DNA of 64,000 bases from a virus. The translations under genes were made by a program, and so were the position numbers. The DNA is taken from positions 239,565 to 303,564 of IMG/VR virus record IMGVR_UViG_3300037042_006844; one strand, written 5' to 3'. Positions 17,318 through 26,502 of the stretch are shown one piece after another. The notes under the pieces were generated by a model, which made no database searches, was not told the DNA's origin, and was given only the letters and a program-made list of their open reading frames with translations. How positions within the stretch are numbered: position 1 is the stretch's first letter; each line of letters starts with the position of its first letter.

Positions 17318-18317
17318 ACATAAATACGCAATTGGAGTCCATGTCATGTTTTATGAAATTAATATGGTATCGACATACATTGATGGGTTGTTGAACATGT
17401 TGAGCACCGTCGAAAACAAAGAAACCGTGTATCTGGATTTTGCGTTTAACGTGTCACAATTTTTCGAAAAAATCGACACAGCACAAATTAGCAAAAAAGA
17501 ACTGATTGCTCGCTTCTATGCCGACATGTCCCGTTTATCAGGGCATCTACACCAAAACGTCAGAATTATTGACAACGATGATGATTGGTATACTCAAACC
17601 AGTTACCGTCGAGAATTCAATGCCAACTATTGCAACAAAGTTGATATACTGATGTGGGGTGAAACGGACAGTTGCTTTCCAAAAGAAGCGTTTATGGCAT
17701 TGGAATCACTAGTTCCGAGCGTGAACAATTTATCAGTATATAGGTTTACCGCATGTTTCGCGGATCGTAAAATGTGGGACAGCAGTTGGGACTGCACTGT
17801 GCATCCTAATTTTATCGATCATGTTTATGACGACAATGACGTTGACAACGTAAATCAAGCCAAATCTAGCATTCCAATTAAAATAATGAATGCCATCAAT
17901 GCAACCATCGATGACCTACAAATCACCGTATTGCGAGAACCAAAAATTGACGGCAGCTGTTTTGTTATCAGCAGCGATTTGGTGAGAAGTGGAGTGAACA
18001 TTCCAGGTTGTTTCATTCATAACGACGATGAAAGTTTTGCGTTCATTGCGAAAAAACTAATGGGCACCAAATATGTGCAATATGTATTCAAGAATTTGTT
18101 GAAAATTCATGCTCGCAGATGCCCTGATAAACGAGCATTTGTTCGTGGAGAAAATAACAATAGGGGTTTTTGCGGTAAAGAAAAAGGCGAATGGTGGACG
18201 TTGTTCAAAGAACTCTCCCAAAAAAATATGAACGTATTGACCAGTGGGGACGGGAAATTTCTGACATATCAAGATTTCAAATCCAAATTGAACGATGTGA
18301 ATGCTCCCCTACCCTAA
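17307..18317 (+). CDS. Putative glycosyltransferase-like protein, 3' end altered by a transposon
   Basis: 336 aa, family not recognised; a GT-A-like fold is suggested by DILMWGETDSCFP and by the cluster. The last residues (NAPLP and stop) are encoded by the right end of the TnpB element inserted at 18297. Joining the flanks of that element (…AACGAT to GTAAAATAA…) restores an ending Asp-Val-Lys-stop, so the insertion exchanged only the last few residues and probably left the protein functional. Confidence 0.6.
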   Translation: MILKHKYAIGVHVMFYEINMVSTYIDGLLNMLSTVENKETVYLDFAFNVSQFFEKIDTAQISKKELIARFYADMSRLSGHLHQNVRIIDNDDDWYTQTSYRREFNANYCNKVDILMWGETDSCFPKEAFMALESLVPSVNNLSVYRFTACFADRKMWDSSWDCTVHPNFIDHVYDDNDVDNVNQAKSSIPIKIMNAINATIDDLQITVLREPKIDGSCFVISSDLVRSGVNIPGCFIHNDDESFAFIAKKLMGTKYVQYVFKNLLKIHARRCPDKRAFVRGENNNRGFCGKEKGEWWTLFKELSQKNMNVLTSGDGKFLTYQDFKSKLNDVNAPLP

Positions 18318-19560
18318 AGGGATAGGGGCTTCTATGCTTCTTTTGGAAGCAAAAGAGTCCATTCCGACTCTCAAAATGTTTCGTGCAGCATTTAAGTCCC
18401 GTCCAATGTCCAATCCACAAAGATTACATTTGTGTTGTCTATCAGAGAGTTTCTTTGTCTCAATGTTGCCACAACCAGAACACATCTGACTCGTATAGGC
18501 AGGATTTACGTCATTCACTTCACAGCCAGCTTCTACCGCTTTACTATGTAGCATTTGTCTAAACGTAGTCCATCCTGAGTCTAATATGCTCTTATTCAAA
18601 CTTCGCCAATTGTCATTCAACATCTGACTTGGTTTAATATCCTCTACACAAATATGTGTGTATTCGCTCACGAACTTCTTGCTCAACTTGTGTAGGAAAT
18701 CTTTTCGTTGGTTCTTAATCTTACAGTGAACCGACACCAATGCTCTCTTGGTCTTAATCTTCTGCTTATCATCCCTTGGTTTCTTTTTTAGTTTGGAATA
18801 CTTACCTTGGATTTTGGAAAGTTTCTCGGAAGATTGTCGTAAGAAATGAGGATGAGAAATGGTTGTCCCATCGGAACAAGTGGCAAAGTCAATACATCCA
18901 ACGTCAATTCCAACTGCTCGCTTCCACTTCTTCACTTCTGGTTTAATCTCAACCTCACAAGAGAAGATAGCATACCAGTGGTTGCCTTCACGTTTAATGG
19001 TCAAGGTCTTAATCTTGCCTTCCATTTTACGATGGAGGTTAATCCGAACATCACCAATCTTGGACATCCATAATTTCTTCTTTCCTATCTTAAATCCTGT
19101 TTGTGGAAAGGTGAATGAGTCGTATCGGTCATATGACTTAAATCTTGGAAATCCTGCTTTGCCTGTCTTATCCTTCAATCTTCGGAAGAAACCAAGATAG
19201 GCAAGGTCAACTCTAGCAGATACATTTTGGAGGATTTGTGAATGGACTGGCGTTTTCAGTTTCATCTTTTTAATCACTTTACAACAATCAAAATGAGTGA
19301 GTGTCTTCTTGGTTTTCTCATAGTGGTCGTTTCGCTTCTCAAGGAGTTGGTTATAGACGTAGCGACAAGTTTCTCTCGTCTGTTCAAGACGGGTCAACGT
19401 TCCTCCTTTGGGAGACAACCTAAACTTGTAGTTTCGTTTTACATTCACAGACATACATATCATTGACTTTAAGGAAAATGTTATTTTATTTTTATTTCCT
19501 TAATATGGTCGTCATTCATCCCCTTGGCTAAAGCCGAAGGGGCTTTCTGACTCCAAGGAT
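18297..19560 (-). mobile_element. Complete IS605-type TnpB element (element B), TnpB only
   Basis: 1264 bp. Left end at 19560 with hairpin 19520-19542 (CCCCTT..GGCTTTAGCC..AAGGGG, minus sense), right end at 18297 with hairpin 18306-18328 followed by AGCATTCAC. The element follows TTTTAC on the minus strand and ends in TTCAC, the related target/right-end pairs expected for IS200/IS605 single-strand transposition, which makes no target duplication. The empty site reconstructs cleanly. It encodes TnpB but no TnpA (Y1 transposase), so mobility would need TnpA in trans; TnpB would cut empty sites guided by RNA from its 3' end (established for this family, inferred here). Confidence 0.88.
18309..19463 (-). 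CDS. tnpB: TnpB RNA-guided nuclease (type 1, zinc-finger form)
   Basis: 384 aa from the first ATG (a second at codon 4, 19454, may be the real start). Catalytic RuvC residues are all present: D187 in AVGIDVGCIDF, E274 in CVEDIKPS, D356 in GRDLNAARN. The zinc ribbon CSGC (328-331) and CNLC (346-349) is intact, after the NPAYTSQ motif. The stop codon lies inside the right-end hairpin, as usual for TnpB genes whose 3' region also produces the guide RNA. Looks fully functional. A truncated relative of its 3' end lies at 4586-4723. Confidence 0.93.
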   Translation of the reverse strand: MICMSVNVKRNYKFRLSPKGGTLTRLEQTRETCRYVYNQLLEKRNDHYEKTKKTLTHFDCCKVIKKMKLKTPVHSQILQNVSARVDLAYLGFFRRLKDKTGKAGFPRFKSYDRYDSFTFPQTGFKIGKKKLWMSKIGDVRINLHRKMEGKIKTLTIKREGNHWYAIFSCEVEIKPEVKKWKRAVGIDVGCIDFATCSDGTTISHPHFLRQSSEKLSKIQGKYSKLKKKPRDDKQKIKTKRALVSVHCKIKNQRKDFLHKLSKKFVSEYTHICVEDIKPSQMLNDNWRSLNKSILDSGWTTFRQMLHSKAVEAGCEVNDVNPAYTSQMCSGCGNIETKKLSDRQHKCNLCGLDIGRDLNAARNILRVGMDSFASKRSIEAPIPLG

Positions 19561-19573
19561 GTAAAATAAACTC

Positions 19574-19602
19574 TTTACATATCAAAATACCTGTGATAAA
19601 CT
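19574..19602 (+). promoter_or_regulatory. Promoter downstream of element B
   Basis: TTTACA (19574-19579), 17-nt spacer, TAAACT (19597-19602), ending 6 nt before the ATG at 19609: leaderless geometry again. It restarts transcription of the sugar cluster beyond the insertion. Confidence 0.5.
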
Positions 19603-19608
19603 GATGTA

Positions 19609-20571
19609 ATGGAAATTTGCTTTATCACGCCAAACAATCACTTCGGGCTTTTGCCCCGAACGTTTGATAATTTGCGCACCGAGTTTGCTTGGCAAATAGC
19701 ACTACAAGCAACCCATTACCCAATCCAACACATATTGGATCTTCAAGCATATGGATATGGTCCAGACACATATGATGTCGGCATCATCATTCTGCCAAAA
19801 AAGCTAGAAACCATAAACACAAACGCTCTATTATTGCGAGCGAAACGCGTGTGCAAAAAACTGGCTGTGATGCAGGAAGGTCCGGCGTGGTATTTTCAAG
19901 ATTATGACTGTGCGAACCAGATCAATTATCTAAACTTCCTTGGTGAAATGGATTTCTTGCTGGTTCACAATGCGGCAGATATTCCATATTTCAGAGGCAT
20001 TTTCAAAAAACCCACATTCCATCTACCATCTTTAATGCTCACAGATGGCATTGAAAGTGTTAAACGTGAAGATACGGGAAACGTTATCATTGGAGGAAAT
20101 TTTTGCAGTTGGTATGGTGGCATCGACAGTTATTTCGTGGCTCAAGCATTCAAACAACCAATCTATGCTCCATCGATGGGACGCAAAATCGCCAATGAGG
20201 ATCAATTCCCAAACTTAACGCATCTGCCGTTTCTGTGGTGGAAAGATTGGATGCACCAACTTTCCAAATTTCATGTCGGTGTGCATTTGATGCGAACTCA
20301 TGCCGCCGGAACCTTTGCGCTCAACTGTGCATATTGGGGAATCCCTTGCATTGGTTACAGAGGATTGGACACCCAAGAAACACTTCACCCATTGTTGACG
20401 GTGAATATTGGCGATATAGAAAAAGCCAACGATCTGGCAATAAAATTACGTGACGATAAACACTTTTATAATTTTGCTTCGGAATGCGCCGTAGATAATT
20501 ATACTGTGTATTACAAAGAATCTGTTTGGTTACGATATTGGGAAACAATATATGGACAAATCAAAAACTAA
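19609..20571 (+). CDS. Putative GT-B-fold glycosyltransferase
   Basis: 320 aa. MEICFITPNNHFGLLPRTFD at the start, a mid-protein GGNFCSWYGGIDSYFVAQAF beginning a second Rossmann domain, and FHVGVHLMRTHAAGTFALNC then WGIPCIGYRGLDTQETLHP in the place of the nucleotide-sugar-binding block of GT-B enzymes. The exact family is not recognised. Its end overlaps the UDP-sugar dehydrogenase start by 20 nt. Confidence 0.65.
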   Translation: MEICFITPNNHFGLLPRTFDNLRTEFAWQIALQATHYPIQHILDLQAYGYGPDTYDVGIIILPKKLETINTNALLLRAKRVCKKLAVMQEGPAWYFQDYDCANQINYLNFLGEMDFLLVHNAADIPYFRGIFKKPTFHLPSLMLTDGIESVKREDTGNVIIGGNFCSWYGGIDSYFVAQAFKQPIYAPSMGRKIANEDQFPNLTHLPFLWWKDWMHQLSKFHVGVHLMRTHAAGTFALNCAYWGIPCIGYRGLDTQETLHPLLTVNIGDIEKANDLAIKLRDDKHFYNFASECAVDNYTVYYKESVWLRYWETIYGQIKN

Positions 20572-21358
20572 AAAAATAGGAATCATCGGATATGGTTATG
20601 TAGGAAAGGCATTTGATGCTTTTTTCAAAACTCATTATGACGTTTGTATTTACGATCCATATCTGCTTATGGGTAGTAAAGAGGAAATTAACACATGCGA
20701 CGTTGCAGTTATTTGCGTCCCAACTCCATCCAATCCAGATGGCAGTTGCAATACGGATTCAGTTGAGGATGCCGTATCTTGGTTGCAAACTCCAATCATA
20801 CTTATTAAATCCACCGTTGAAATTGGAACCACTCGACGGTTGAGCATGAAATACAGTAAAAATGTTGTGTTTAGTCCAGAGTTTGCTGGCGAAAGCAAAT
20901 ATTGGACCCCACAAGGTTTTACTACCGATGTAAAACAGACTCCATTTTTCATTTTCGGCTCCGACAACAAACATCTTGGACACGAACTCGTCAACATTTA
21001 TATGCCCATTACAGGACCGAGTAAAACGTATCGTGTGACAGACAGCATTAGTGCCGAGATTACCAAATACGTTGAAAATACGTATTTCGCCATGAAAGTT
21101 GCATTTGTCAATGAGCTATACGATTTATGTCAACGTAGCGGCACCCATTGGAACGAAGTAAGGGATTTGTGGCTGCTCGATCCACGCACCAACAAAAGCC
21201 ATACAGCCGTATTTTCAAACGAACGTGGTTTTGGTGGAAAGTGTCTACCCAAAGACACTAAAGCTATGGTTGCGTATGGTGATAAAATTGGAATCGATCT
21301 GAGCATTCTTAAAACGGTGCTGACAAGCAATGATAGCATGACAAAGCGAAACGAATAA
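20552..21358 (+). CDS. UDP-glucose/GDP-mannose dehydrogenase-like, short form
   Basis: 268 aa, against ~390-450 aa for the usual enzymes. The N-terminal NAD-binding GIIGYGYVGKAFDAFF, the CDVAVICVPTPSNPDGS segment, IKSTVEIGTTR, SPEFAGES and the catalytic-cysteine motif GFGGKCLPKD are all present. What is missing is the C-terminal UDP-binding domain. Full enzymes oxidise UDP-glucose to UDP-glucuronate in two steps; this version keeps the catalytic half, so its substrate could differ. It implies the phage makes or modifies an acidic sugar for its glycosyltransferases. Confidence 0.85.
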   Translation: MDKSKTKKIGIIGYGYVGKAFDAFFKTHYDVCIYDPYLLMGSKEEINTCDVAVICVPTPSNPDGSCNTDSVEDAVSWLQTPIILIKSTVEIGTTRRLSMKYSKNVVFSPEFAGESKYWTPQGFTTDVKQTPFFIFGSDNKHLGHELVNIYMPITGPSKTYRVTDSISAEITKYVENTYFAMKVAFVNELYDLCQRSGTHWNEVRDLWLLDPRTNKSHTAVFSNERGFGGKCLPKDTKAMVAYGDKIGIDLSILKTVLTSNDSMTKRNE

Positions 21359-21363
21359 TTTAT

Positions 21364-22005
21364 ATGCGCCTCCACATAAACTATTTTGATATTGGACTCT
21401 GGAAAACTGCTCCGGAGATAGACATGATGATAAATAAAGTGCTTATCGATTTCCCAGACATAACTTATTCTGTATATGGTATTGAAGCGCACCCAGAATA
21501 CTGCCAGACAGTCCGGTCGCAGTATGCAAACAACTCGAATGTGAAAATATACAATTTGGCGATTGCGGACTCAAAATCACATGTTAATTTGCATTTAGAA
21601 AAGCAAACGGGTCTGGGTAATTCGATTTTTCAAACTAAAAATAACGTCGATCCAAACACTTATATTAAAATTCCGGCAAACACATTTTCCGGTTGGCTAA
21701 TCGAGAACAATATCTGTCTAGAAAACTCAATCAATATACTCAAAGTCAATATCGAAGGGGCAGAACTATATCTGTGGGAAGACTTCGATAAAAACAATCT
21801 TCGTTGTAAATTTCATATTTTTTGCGGACATCCTTCTCACGACATCTATAAAATAAAAGAGTTGAGTGGCAAAATTAGTGAGTATCATAATTTGATGAAA
21901 AAACTAAACATCCAGCTTGACTATTTCTGTCATACAAACGTAAATTTGTCTGTGACTTCTATGAAACAAACACTTGCCACAAAACTACACAATTTATGCC
22001 TATAA
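21364..22005 (+). CDS. FkbM-family SAM methyltransferase
   Basis: 213 aa. Features of FkbM proteins: VYGIEAHPEYCQTVRSQYAN (acidic end of strand 2), VKIYNLAIADSKSHVNLHL, TFSGWLIENN and ILKVNIEGAELYLWEDFDKN (the conserved K-x-D/N-x-E-G-x-E). The usual glycine-rich motif I near the N-terminus is weak (INYFDIGLWKTAPEID). FkbM enzymes O-methylate sugars and polyketides; here a sugar acceptor is likely. Overlaps the next gene by 10 nt. Confidence 0.8.
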   Translation: MRLHINYFDIGLWKTAPEIDMMINKVLIDFPDITYSVYGIEAHPEYCQTVRSQYANNSNVKIYNLAIADSKSHVNLHLEKQTGLGNSIFQTKNNVDPNTYIKIPANTFSGWLIENNICLENSINILKVNIEGAELYLWEDFDKNNLRCKFHIFCGHPSHDIYKIKELSGKISEYHNLMKKLNIQLDYFCHTNVNLSVTSMKQTLATKLHNLCL

Positions 22006-22772
22006 TTGATGAACTACTACAAACTGACAAAAAAATTAAATTCGTGGTGCCTACGCTTTTCCACAGAAAAGACTCCGAAATTGCCTGCATAGAATCGCTA
22101 TGTTCTCAAGCATTGGCGCATAACAAAAAAAATGAAATTCATGTGGTTTGTAATTACGAGAATGACGATTTTGTAAAATGGGAGCCGAGTCGTCCTCAGA
22201 TTCAAAAACACGTTTCCAATTTAATGCATAATATTTCGAAAGCATTAAACATCGTTGCTTCACAAAATAACACGAGCGATTTTGATTATTTTTGTTTTTT
22301 GCACTCAGATATGCTTTTTACAGACCACCATTGGATACAAAAATGTATTGATATTCACAACACAAATAAAAACATTGGTATAATTGGCTCTCGCGGACAC
22401 TCCACTTTCAGTTTGTATCACAAACCAATTACTGATGTGAACATATCCGGTGTGGACAGGCTATATGAAGTTTTATGGTCGGACGGAATAATGTTTTTTG
22501 CAACAAACCTATTTGAGACTATCGGATATTTTGACGAGCAGTATTTTGGTGATTGTGAAAGCCAAGATTTTTGTTATAAAGCATTCGAAAAAGGTTTTAT
22601 CAATCTGTATGTTCCGATTATTTACCTAAACGGAACTCATGGCGTAACTGGATTTGGAGGAAAATCTCCCAAATCAAGCCCATTACTCGATAGTGTCAAA
22701 CAGTCCCAAAATTTGTTTAAGAAGAAGTGGGGACCCATCTCTAACTCTTGGATAAACAAACAAAAACTCTAA
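21996..22772 (+). CDS. Glycosyltransferase family 2-like
   Basis: 258 aa. KFVVPTLFHRKDSEIACIES opens a GT-A core; FDYFCFLHSDMLFTDHHWIQ contains HSDM in the DXD position; GVDRLYEVLWSDGIMFFATN then GYFDEQYFGDCESQDFCYKA is the standard GT2 acceptor/base region (D-x-x-F..C.D..D). The first ten residues, MPIIDELLQT, are identical to those of the next gene (22788), as if a short leader peptide had been copied. Weak start context without Shine-Dalgarno. Confidence 0.78.
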   Translation: MPIIDELLQTDKKIKFVVPTLFHRKDSEIACIESLCSQALAHNKKNEIHVVCNYENDDFVKWEPSRPQIQKHVSNLMHNISKALNIVASQNNTSDFDYFCFLHSDMLFTDHHWIQKCIDIHNTNKNIGIIGSRGHSTFSLYHKPITDVNISGVDRLYEVLWSDGIMFFATNLFETIGYFDEQYFGDCESQDFCYKAFEKGFINLYVPIIYLNGTHGVTGFGGKSPKSSPLLDSVKQSQNLFKKKWGPISNSWINKQKL

Positions 22773-22787
22773 AACTGACCGATATTT

Positions 22788-23366
22788 ATGCCTATAATTG
22801 ACGAGCTTCTACAAACTATTCCCGATAAATTTCAACATCATACAACGACGAGCCATCGATTCAAACGGGACATATTCGAATTTTTCGACCGCGAGGAATT
22901 CAAAAATAAAATCTGTGTCGAATGGGGAAGCAACCTTGGATACACAACGCGAGTGCTGAGTTATTTGTTCAAAGAGGTGACTGGATTCAATAAAGAAAGA
23001 ATCGTGGAAGCAGTCGAATTTAACAAAGATCGTCCAAATATTCGATACTATGCCCAAAATATTTACACAACGGACATACCAATCAACACAGGGGATGTGT
23101 TTTTAGTCGATGCGCTTCACACTTACGATGCTGTGATCGATGATACTATGAGATCACTGACATTCAAATCATCTGGGAAAAAATATTTCATTTACGATGA
23201 TTACGGCGCATATCCAGAAATCAAACAGGCCATTGACGATTTGATTTCGTGTGAAAAAATCAAACTCGTCAAAAAAATCGGACACGCTCCAAACGATCCA
23301 TTTATACGTAAATTGACGGACTATGAGGGTCTGATTTGCGAAGAGGTCGTTTCTACAAATGAATAA
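22788..23366 (+). CDS. Methyltransferase-like protein
   Basis: 192 aa. ICVEWGSNLGYTTRVLSYLF (~41-60) fits SAM-binding motif I, TGFNKERIVEAVEFNKDRPN follows as strand 2, and DVFLVDALHTYDAVIDDTMR with YFIYDDYGAYPEIKQAIDDL matches the D-A-x-H and DDYG segments seen in the two Methyltransf_24-like genes at 15295 and 15939. Shares the N-terminal decapeptide MPIIDELLQT with the preceding gene. Probably a sugar methyltransferase. Confidence 0.65.
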   Translation: MPIIDELLQTIPDKFQHHTTTSHRFKRDIFEFFDREEFKNKICVEWGSNLGYTTRVLSYLFKEVTGFNKERIVEAVEFNKDRPNIRYYAQNIYTTDIPINTGDVFLVDALHTYDAVIDDTMRSLTFKSSGKKYFIYDDYGAYPEIKQAIDDLISCEKIKLVKKIGHAPNDPFIRKLTDYEGLICEEVVSTNE

Positions 23367-24120
23367 AAACTGCATAATGATGGTGGCGATTGAGGATGAG
23401 CTATCAAAGCATTCTCACAAAATCTATTTTGAACACACCATAAACGCTTGGCAATATTATTGTAATAAGAACAGCATCGATTTTATTGTGGTTCGGGAAA
23501 AAATGCCAAACGTTAAATACAGCGTTTGGCACAAAGAGTTTGTGTTCGACTATGTTGGGGACAAATATGATAAAATCGGCATTGTTGATTTCGATACAAT
23601 GATTAAATGGGATGCCCCAAACATTTTTGAATTATACGATGATGAGTTTGTTGGTGTATTGGATCAAACATCCATTAACTGGATGAACCTCAGTCAGACT
23701 GCATATCGAAATACATTTCCACAATTCAAAAATATGCATGTTGGATTGAGCGAGCACATTAATGGTGGAGTTCTATTTTTCACCAAAAATCACAAACCGT
23801 TTTTTGAAACACTCAAACAGTTTTATTTTGATAACAAACCAGTTTTGGACAACTGGAATATTCCAAACACAGGAAAAGAACAAACTCTTTTGAATTTCCA
23901 CTTGAAACGAGATGGCATTAAATGCAAATATCTGCCATATGCGTGGAACACTGTTGGTATGATAAAAAAAGGATTGTTGTGGCACAACGATAAACTAAAC
24001 GATCCGATTCCGTTCTTTTTCAAATACACCTATATTTGGCATTTCACTGGGTTTCCAATTGAAGAGCGAGTTCAACTGATCAACCAAATCTGGTCCCAAA
24101 TCCAAGGATACTATCGATGA
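23359..24120 (+). CDS. GT-A glycosyltransferase (GT8-like)
   Basis: 253 aa. KIGIVDFDTMIKWDAPNIFE carries the D-F-D metal-binding motif followed by the 'W..P.lFe' pattern; HINGGVLFFTKNHKPFFETL and TGKEQTLLNFHLKRDGIKCK are the conserved nucleotide-sugar and acceptor regions of GT8-like enzymes. A paralogue follows immediately (24117), overlapping by 4 nt, so the two arose by tandem duplication and may add consecutive sugars. Confidence 0.72.
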   Translation: MNKNCIMMVAIEDELSKHSHKIYFEHTINAWQYYCNKNSIDFIVVREKMPNVKYSVWHKEFVFDYVGDKYDKIGIVDFDTMIKWDAPNIFELYDDEFVGVLDQTSINWMNLSQTAYRNTFPQFKNMHVGLSEHINGGVLFFTKNHKPFFETLKQFYFDNKPVLDNWNIPNTGKEQTLLNFHLKRDGIKCKYLPYAWNTVGMIKKGLLWHNDKLNDPIPFFFKYTYIWHFTGFPIEERVQLINQIWSQIQGYYR

Positions 24121-24890
24121 AAAACGTCATTTTCATTCCTGCGGTAATTTCAACGCAAGGCGAGAAAAAACTGCGTAGCACTCCACTTCTTAGCAAAATA
24201 TTTGATTACAGCATTCGCAGTTGGAAGCATTTTGCTAAAAACCATAACTGCGAAGTTGTGATTTTGGATCAGCCTTTGATGGATAGCAATATTGCCAGCA
24301 TGGCATGGCAACGTTACTACGTTCTGGATTTATTGGAAAACAGCAATATAGCATACGATCAAGTTTTGATCGTTGATGCCGACACAATCGTGCATCCTGA
24401 ATGTCCCAATTTCTTTGAAATGACAGACGGGTTATATACTGGTGTTCATGACGGTGTGGTATATGAATGGGTGATGCGTAGCGTGGAGTGCTATAGCAAA
24501 GCACTGTTCAATGATTACAAGCTTGATATTTGGAGCTACATCAATGGGGGCTTTCAAATCATAAATACATCTCATAAACCTAATTTGAACAAATTTAAGC
24601 AGTTCTATTTGGATAACCGTGATCTGATATACCAATGTGAAACTCAAATCAAACTTGGAACTGATCAAACTCCCATGAACTTCTTTTTGCAGATGAACCG
24701 CGTTCCGACCAAAATATTGCCATATGAGTTCAACATGATGGGGTTAAATTTATTGGAGGGTCTGACCGATGACCTCCCATTCACAAAATTTGGATGGGTG
24801 TATCACTTTAACGGAATCCCGGATACTACTTATGGAAATAACGTTGAGTTCTGGATGAACAAAACTTATAATAAACTCTATACTGTATGA
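24117..24890 (+). CDS. GT-A glycosyltransferase (GT8-like), paralogue of the previous gene
   Basis: 257 aa. Parallel motif order to the preceding gene: DQVLIVDADTIVHPECPNFF (D-A-D), YINGGFQIINTSHKPNLNKF, KLGTDQTPMNFFLQMNRVPT and a C-terminal FGWVYHFNGIP, the equivalent of WHFTGFP in its neighbour. Overall similarity is modest, so specificity may differ. Confidence 0.72.
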   Translation: MKNVIFIPAVISTQGEKKLRSTPLLSKIFDYSIRSWKHFAKNHNCEVVILDQPLMDSNIASMAWQRYYVLDLLENSNIAYDQVLIVDADTIVHPECPNFFEMTDGLYTGVHDGVVYEWVMRSVECYSKALFNDYKLDIWSYINGGFQIINTSHKPNLNKFKQFYLDNRDLIYQCETQIKLGTDQTPMNFFLQMNRVPTKILPYEFNMMGLNLLEGLTDDLPFTKFGWVYHFNGIPDTTYGNNVEFWMNKTYNKLYTV

Positions 24891-24937
24891 ACCACACACG
24901 ACTCTAAAAAAAGTAGTCGAACTAAAAATACTAAATT

Positions 24938-26140
24938 ATGAATATTAGCCTGGTTATACCTGCAAGAAACAACCTCAAATACCTCAAGTGGTGTTATGAC
25001 GCTATTCGCACCAATCTGAGCCACCGCAACCATGAAATTTGCGTGGCGGATGATGCTAGCACCGATGGCACTTGGGAATGGTGTGAGGCGATGCATAAAC
25101 AAGATCCATATTTCAAAGCCGTCCGCAATGAGGGTCCTGCTCGCAAAGGCATGACTGAGCTTTACAATATTTTGGTAGAGAAGGTCGCCACATGCGAAGT
25201 GGTGATGATTTATCACGCCGACATGTATATCAGTCGCAACGCCGATCTTTTAATAGAAAAGCACCTCAAACCGCAAACAGTTGTGTGTTTGACCAGAGTT
25301 GAACCGCCATTGCACCCAGGAGGTCCAGAAAAAATCGTGATGGATTTTGGCGTGGAACCAGAATCATTCAAAAAAATGGAGTTCGATAAATGGCTGTTGG
25401 AAACAAAAGCAACTCGTAAAGATAAAACCACTGAGGGTGTATTTGCTCCTTGGGCGATCTACAAACAAGACTTCCTTAGCATTGGAGGTCACGACTTATT
25501 GTTTGCTCCCACAAGCAAAGAAGACAGTGATATTTTCAACCGATTCCTTTTGAGTGGATACAAATTCGTTCAGCTATGGGAAGCGTGTGTGTATCATTTG
25601 ACTTGCCGTGGAAGTCGTTTCAATCCAACCATCACATCAATAGGCACCGATAGCACAGAATGGCAAGAGCAGAACGTCAAAAGTGCCAGAAATTTCATTC
25701 GTAAATGGGGTCATTTTGTCAAACACAATGACATGATGAAACCGGTTGTTCCGAACCGTTACAACGTTGGTTTTGTTGTTCTCAATTGCGACGAATATCG
25801 TGTGGCATTACTGGAGCCTTGGTGCGACACGCTATATACAGACGTTCCCTATAGCCGATACATCGCCGCCGAACAAAAGAACACCAAATTCGATCTTGTT
25901 AAAAAGTTGAAAACTTACGAAGAACCAAAAACCAATGACGTTCTGGTTACATTCGACGGCAATAAAGTGACCAACCAAAGCTTTGAATTTTTCAACATGC
26001 TGCAAATGATGTTGGAGGACAGTGGAACGGTTGGTGAACTTGAATACGATATCTTCAAACTTAAAATCAATCGTTTGGTTGATTATAAACAAAGCCTAAT
26101 AAACGTCAATGACGACGACTACAAAAAACGATTGCTATGA
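24938..26140 (+). CDS. Glycosyltransferase family 2 with C-terminal extension
   Basis: 400 aa. Residues 1-~250 form a GT2 domain: NISLVIPARNNLKYLKWCYD, ICVADDASTDGTWEWCEAMH, VVMIYHADMYISRNADLLIE (H-A-D-M as DXD), then GGHDLLFAPTSKEDSDIFNR (E-D base region). The last ~150 residues (from NRYNVGFVVLNCDEYRVALL) are a separate domain I do not recognise. A 47-nt gap precedes the gene, the largest break in this part of the cluster apart from the insertions. Confidence 0.88.
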   Translation: MNISLVIPARNNLKYLKWCYDAIRTNLSHRNHEICVADDASTDGTWEWCEAMHKQDPYFKAVRNEGPARKGMTELYNILVEKVATCEVVMIYHADMYISRNADLLIEKHLKPQTVVCLTRVEPPLHPGGPEKIVMDFGVEPESFKKMEFDKWLLETKATRKDKTTEGVFAPWAIYKQDFLSIGGHDLLFAPTSKEDSDIFNRFLLSGYKFVQLWEACVYHLTCRGSRFNPTITSIGTDSTEWQEQNVKSARNFIRKWGHFVKHNDMMKPVVPNRYNVGFVVLNCDEYRVALLEPWCDTLYTDVPYSRYIAAEQKNTKFDLVKKLKTYEEPKTNDVLVTFDGNKVTNQSFEFFNMLQMMLEDSGTVGELEYDIFKLKINRLVDYKQSLINVNDDDYKKRLL

Positions 26141-26502
26141 ACAACATGTGGTATTTGAATTTTGGGCTTGTATGCTATGTTGCATTTTTCTTGATACTCT
26201 GGTTTAACAGCGACATAGTTGAAACTGTGGCAAAACTGACATGGACCAAGAAACTATTCAGAATCGAAGAGTTCCACACATATAAAATGGAAGTCGATGT
26301 TATGGCTGAATATCCAGATTTTTTGATTGGACAATATCGAGGGTGGATAACGATGCTGTTGTCATGCCCAGTGTGTTTGACATTCTGGTCAACATTGATA
26401 CACACATGCATTTTATGGCCCTGGCAAGCCGCTCTAGTATTGTTTCCCGTCAACTATTGTTTGAGTCTGTCTATTTATTTACTGATACGTAAATTGTTAT
26501 GA
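26137..26502 (+). CDS. Small membrane protein (CPVC motif, DUF1360-like)
   Basis: 121 aa. An N-terminal transmembrane helix (YLNFGLVCYVAFFLILWF), then a cytoplasmic stretch, CPVCLTFWSTLIHTCILW and a final hydrophobic helix ending LLIRKLL. The C-P-x-C-L-x-F-W pattern is reminiscent of DUF1360-type membrane proteins; function unknown. ATGA-type overlaps with both neighbours place it in the sugar operon. Confidence 0.6.
   Translation: MNNMWYLNFGLVCYVAFFLILWFNSDIVETVAKLTWTKKLFRIEEFHTYKMEVDVMAEYPDFLIGQYRGWITMLLSCPVCLTFWSTLIHTCILWPWQAALVLFPVNYCLSLSIYLLIRKLL

Noticed and set aside
24890-24938. Short inverted repeat CGACT/AGTCG as a terminator inside the sugar cluster
   Set aside because: Only 5 bp of stem and no T-run; likely chance.
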